A DNA stretch of 23,858 nt from Clostridia bacterium (GTDB taxonomy: Bacteria > Bacillota > Clostridia > Oscillospirales > Acutalibacteraceae), in NCBI GenBank assembly GCA_017437165.1, contig JAFSBS010000031.1, positions 1 to 23,858 of the forward strand, in the 5' to 3' direction. This document shows positions 22,493-23,858 of the stretch, one piece after another. The translations under genes and the position numbers were made by a program. Numbering within the stretch: the first letter of the stretch is position 1; every line of letters starts with the position of its first letter. The notes under the pieces were generated by a model. That model did not search any database. It was not told the origin of the DNA and saw only the letters and a program-made list of their open reading frames with translations.

Positions 22493-23858
22493 ATGAAAAG
22501 AAAAAAAGTCGGTATAAGATTTCGTGTTTTTCTTGAAGTCGGTGCGATTTTTGCAGTTTGCCTTGTTGCCCTTGTAGTAGTAAACTCTCAAATGATGGAA
22601 AATGTTTATTTGTGGAATGAAGAAAATTCATTGAAACAAATGGCAACAGATGCTGAAAATTATGAAGGCGATTTATACACACTTCTTAATCAGTATGAAA
22701 TCACGAAAAATGTCAGTATTGACCTTTATGACAATAACGATAATTATGTTTATGAAGGTAGCGGTAGTTTTGTTTCGGGACAAAAACTAAATATTGTGAG
22801 TCGTACTGAAAACGAAGACGGTAGTTATTTTAATATTCTCCAGGAAGAAGACAGTACAACACAGTATATTCTTTATGGTAAAGATTTTCCTAATGGTTAT
22901 CATATTGAAATTATGTCTCAGAAAGATGTTCTTAAAGAAAATGCATCAATAGCAACACGGGTTACAACATTTATTGCAGTTGTTGCGTTGGTACTTGCTC
23001 TTTTATATATTTCAATTTATTCAAAGCGTTTTACAAAACCAATTATTAAAATTACAGAAGCAGCAAATAAAATGAGCAATCTTGATTTCACGGAAAAATG
23101 TGAAATTGACAGAAACGATGAAATTGGTGTATTGGCAGACAGTATAAATAAACTTTCTACTTCACTTGATACTGCTCTTACAGAATTACAGACAACAAAC
23201 AGTCAACTTGTAAGTGATATTGAAAAAGAACGCAAGTTGGAAAAAATGCGTCAGGACTTCGTTTCTTCCGCATCTCACGAATTAAAAACACCTATCGCAA
23301 TAATACGAGGCTATGCAGAGGGTCTTAAAATGAATGTAAGCGAAGAAGATTCCGCTATGCAGGAGTATTGTGATATTATAATGAACGAAGCAGATAAAAT
23401 GAATTCATTAGTAATAAGTCTTTTAGAAGCGTCGCTGTATTCTTCAGGAATGAAAACGCTTAATAAAGAAGATTTCCTGTTAAACGAATTCATTAAAGAA
23501 TATATGAAAGCGGCTAAACCGATTTTCCTGGAAAAGGGTATAACCGCACACTTTACAGAAACAGAAACACCTTTAATGGTTTTTGCAGATAAATCGCAGA
23601 TAGAAAGAGTGCTTTCAAACTATATTTCAAATGCGTGCAGTCATGCCAAAAATGAAAAAGAGATTATTGTTTCAGTTTCAGAAATGCAGGAAAAATATAA
23701 AGTATCTGTATATAATTCAGGTAGTTTTATTGAAGATAAAGATAAAGAAAATATTTTCAATTCTTTTTACAGAGCAGATAAAGCACATTCAAGAAAAGAA
23801 GGTCGCTTCGGATTAGGTCTTTCTATTGTAAAATCTATAATGGATATGCACAAATGTG
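22493..23858 (+). CDS. Sensor histidine kinase (3' end outside the window)
   Basis: An open frame of 455 codons to the window edge. Membrane segments lie at about 11-31 and 153-176 and enclose an extracellular sensor domain of about 120 residues. A HAMP linker follows (about 177-230). The dimerisation box SSASHELKTP places the phosphorylated histidine near residue 262. The N box is SNYISNACSHA; the G1 region reads YNSGSFIED, and the G2 box FGLGLSIV lies near the edge. This is a class-I kinase of the type found with OmpR regulators in Firmicutes and it is the partner of the preceding regulator. ATG 22493 has GGGGG about eight bases upstream; the gap between the two genes is 38 bases. Only the final part of the ATPase domain is missing. 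Confidence 0.92.
   Translation, partial: MKRKKVGIRFRVFLEVGAIFAVCLVALVVVNSQMMENVYLWNEENSLKQMATDAENYEGDLYTLLNQYEITKNVSIDLYDNNDNYVYEGSGSFVSGQKLNIVSRTENEDGSYFNILQEEDSTTQYILYGKDFPNGYHIEIMSQKDVLKENASIATRVTTFIAVVALVLALLYISIYSKRFTKPIIKITEAANKMSNLDFTEKCEIDRNDEIGVLADSINKLSTSLDTALTELQTTNSQLVSDIEKERKLEKMRQDFVSSASHELKTPIAIIRGYAEGLKMNVSEEDSAMQEYCDIIMNEADKMNSLVISLLEASLYSSGMKTLNKEDFLLNEFIKEYMKAAKPIFLEKGITAHFTETETPLMVFADKSQIERVLSNYISNACSHAKNEKEIIVSVSEMQEKYKVSVYNSGSFIEDKDKENIFNSFYRADKAHSRKEGRFGLGLSIVKSIMDMHKC

Overview
The window is AT-rich DNA (roughly one third G+C by eye) with strong Shine-Dalgarno sites, sigma-A-type promoters with 17-bp spacers, and a Gram-positive gene set (UPF0291/YnzC protein, OmpR-type two-component system, secreted proteins with fibronectin-III-like repeats). 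This points to a low-GC Firmicute of class Clostridia, probably a gut-type Oscillospiraceae/Lachnospiraceae relative. That placement is inference from gene content, not from a marker gene.

Layout. (1) 1-3630: the edge of a minus-strand gene and a divergent promoter pair, a small uncertain ORF, a histidine phosphatase, a membrane-anchored unknown protein and a secreted LCAT-like alpha/beta hydrolase. The gaps here carry several unrelated families of degenerate 7-bp tandem repeats and a large inverted repeat. (2) 3660-8717: a surface-polysaccharide operon with its own promoter and terminator: GT2 glycosyltransferase, polysaccharide pyruvyl transferase-like protein, Wzx-type flippase, an FrhB-C-domain protein and a separate small 2x[4Fe-4S] ferredoxin. 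(3) 8755-12856: a second unit with a GT4 glycosyltransferase and a 982-residue protein resembling bifunctional fucokinase/GDP-fucose pyrophosphorylase (FKP). Region 2 plus region 3 suggests a cell-surface glycan, possibly carrying salvaged fucose. (4) 12857-13265: a gene-free gap of 409 bases holding two almost identical 78-base direct repeats, a 48-base near-perfect hairpin and a second hairpin. (5) 13266-17440: secreted SGNH hydrolase with FN3-like repeats, UPF0291 protein, GNAT acetyltransferase and a Gfo/Idh/MocA oxidoreductase, tightly packed. (6) 17430-18544: a metallophosphoesterase gene with its own promoter and perfect terminator. (7) 18555 to the right edge: a promoter followed by cytoplasmic GH20 hexosaminidase, a second Gfo/Idh/MocA oxidoreductase, a QueG-like iron-sulfur protein, an OmpR-type response regulator and a histidine kinase cut by the window end.

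Almost everything lies on the plus strand; only the first 17 bases belong to a minus-strand gene. The strongest candidates for something unusual are the FKP-like fusion beside a glycan operon, the split and order-swapped ferredoxin/FrhB pair, the several heptamer repeat families packed into neighbouring gaps, and the repeat element after the FKP gene. No CRISPR array, tRNA, rRNA, transposase or phage gene was seen.
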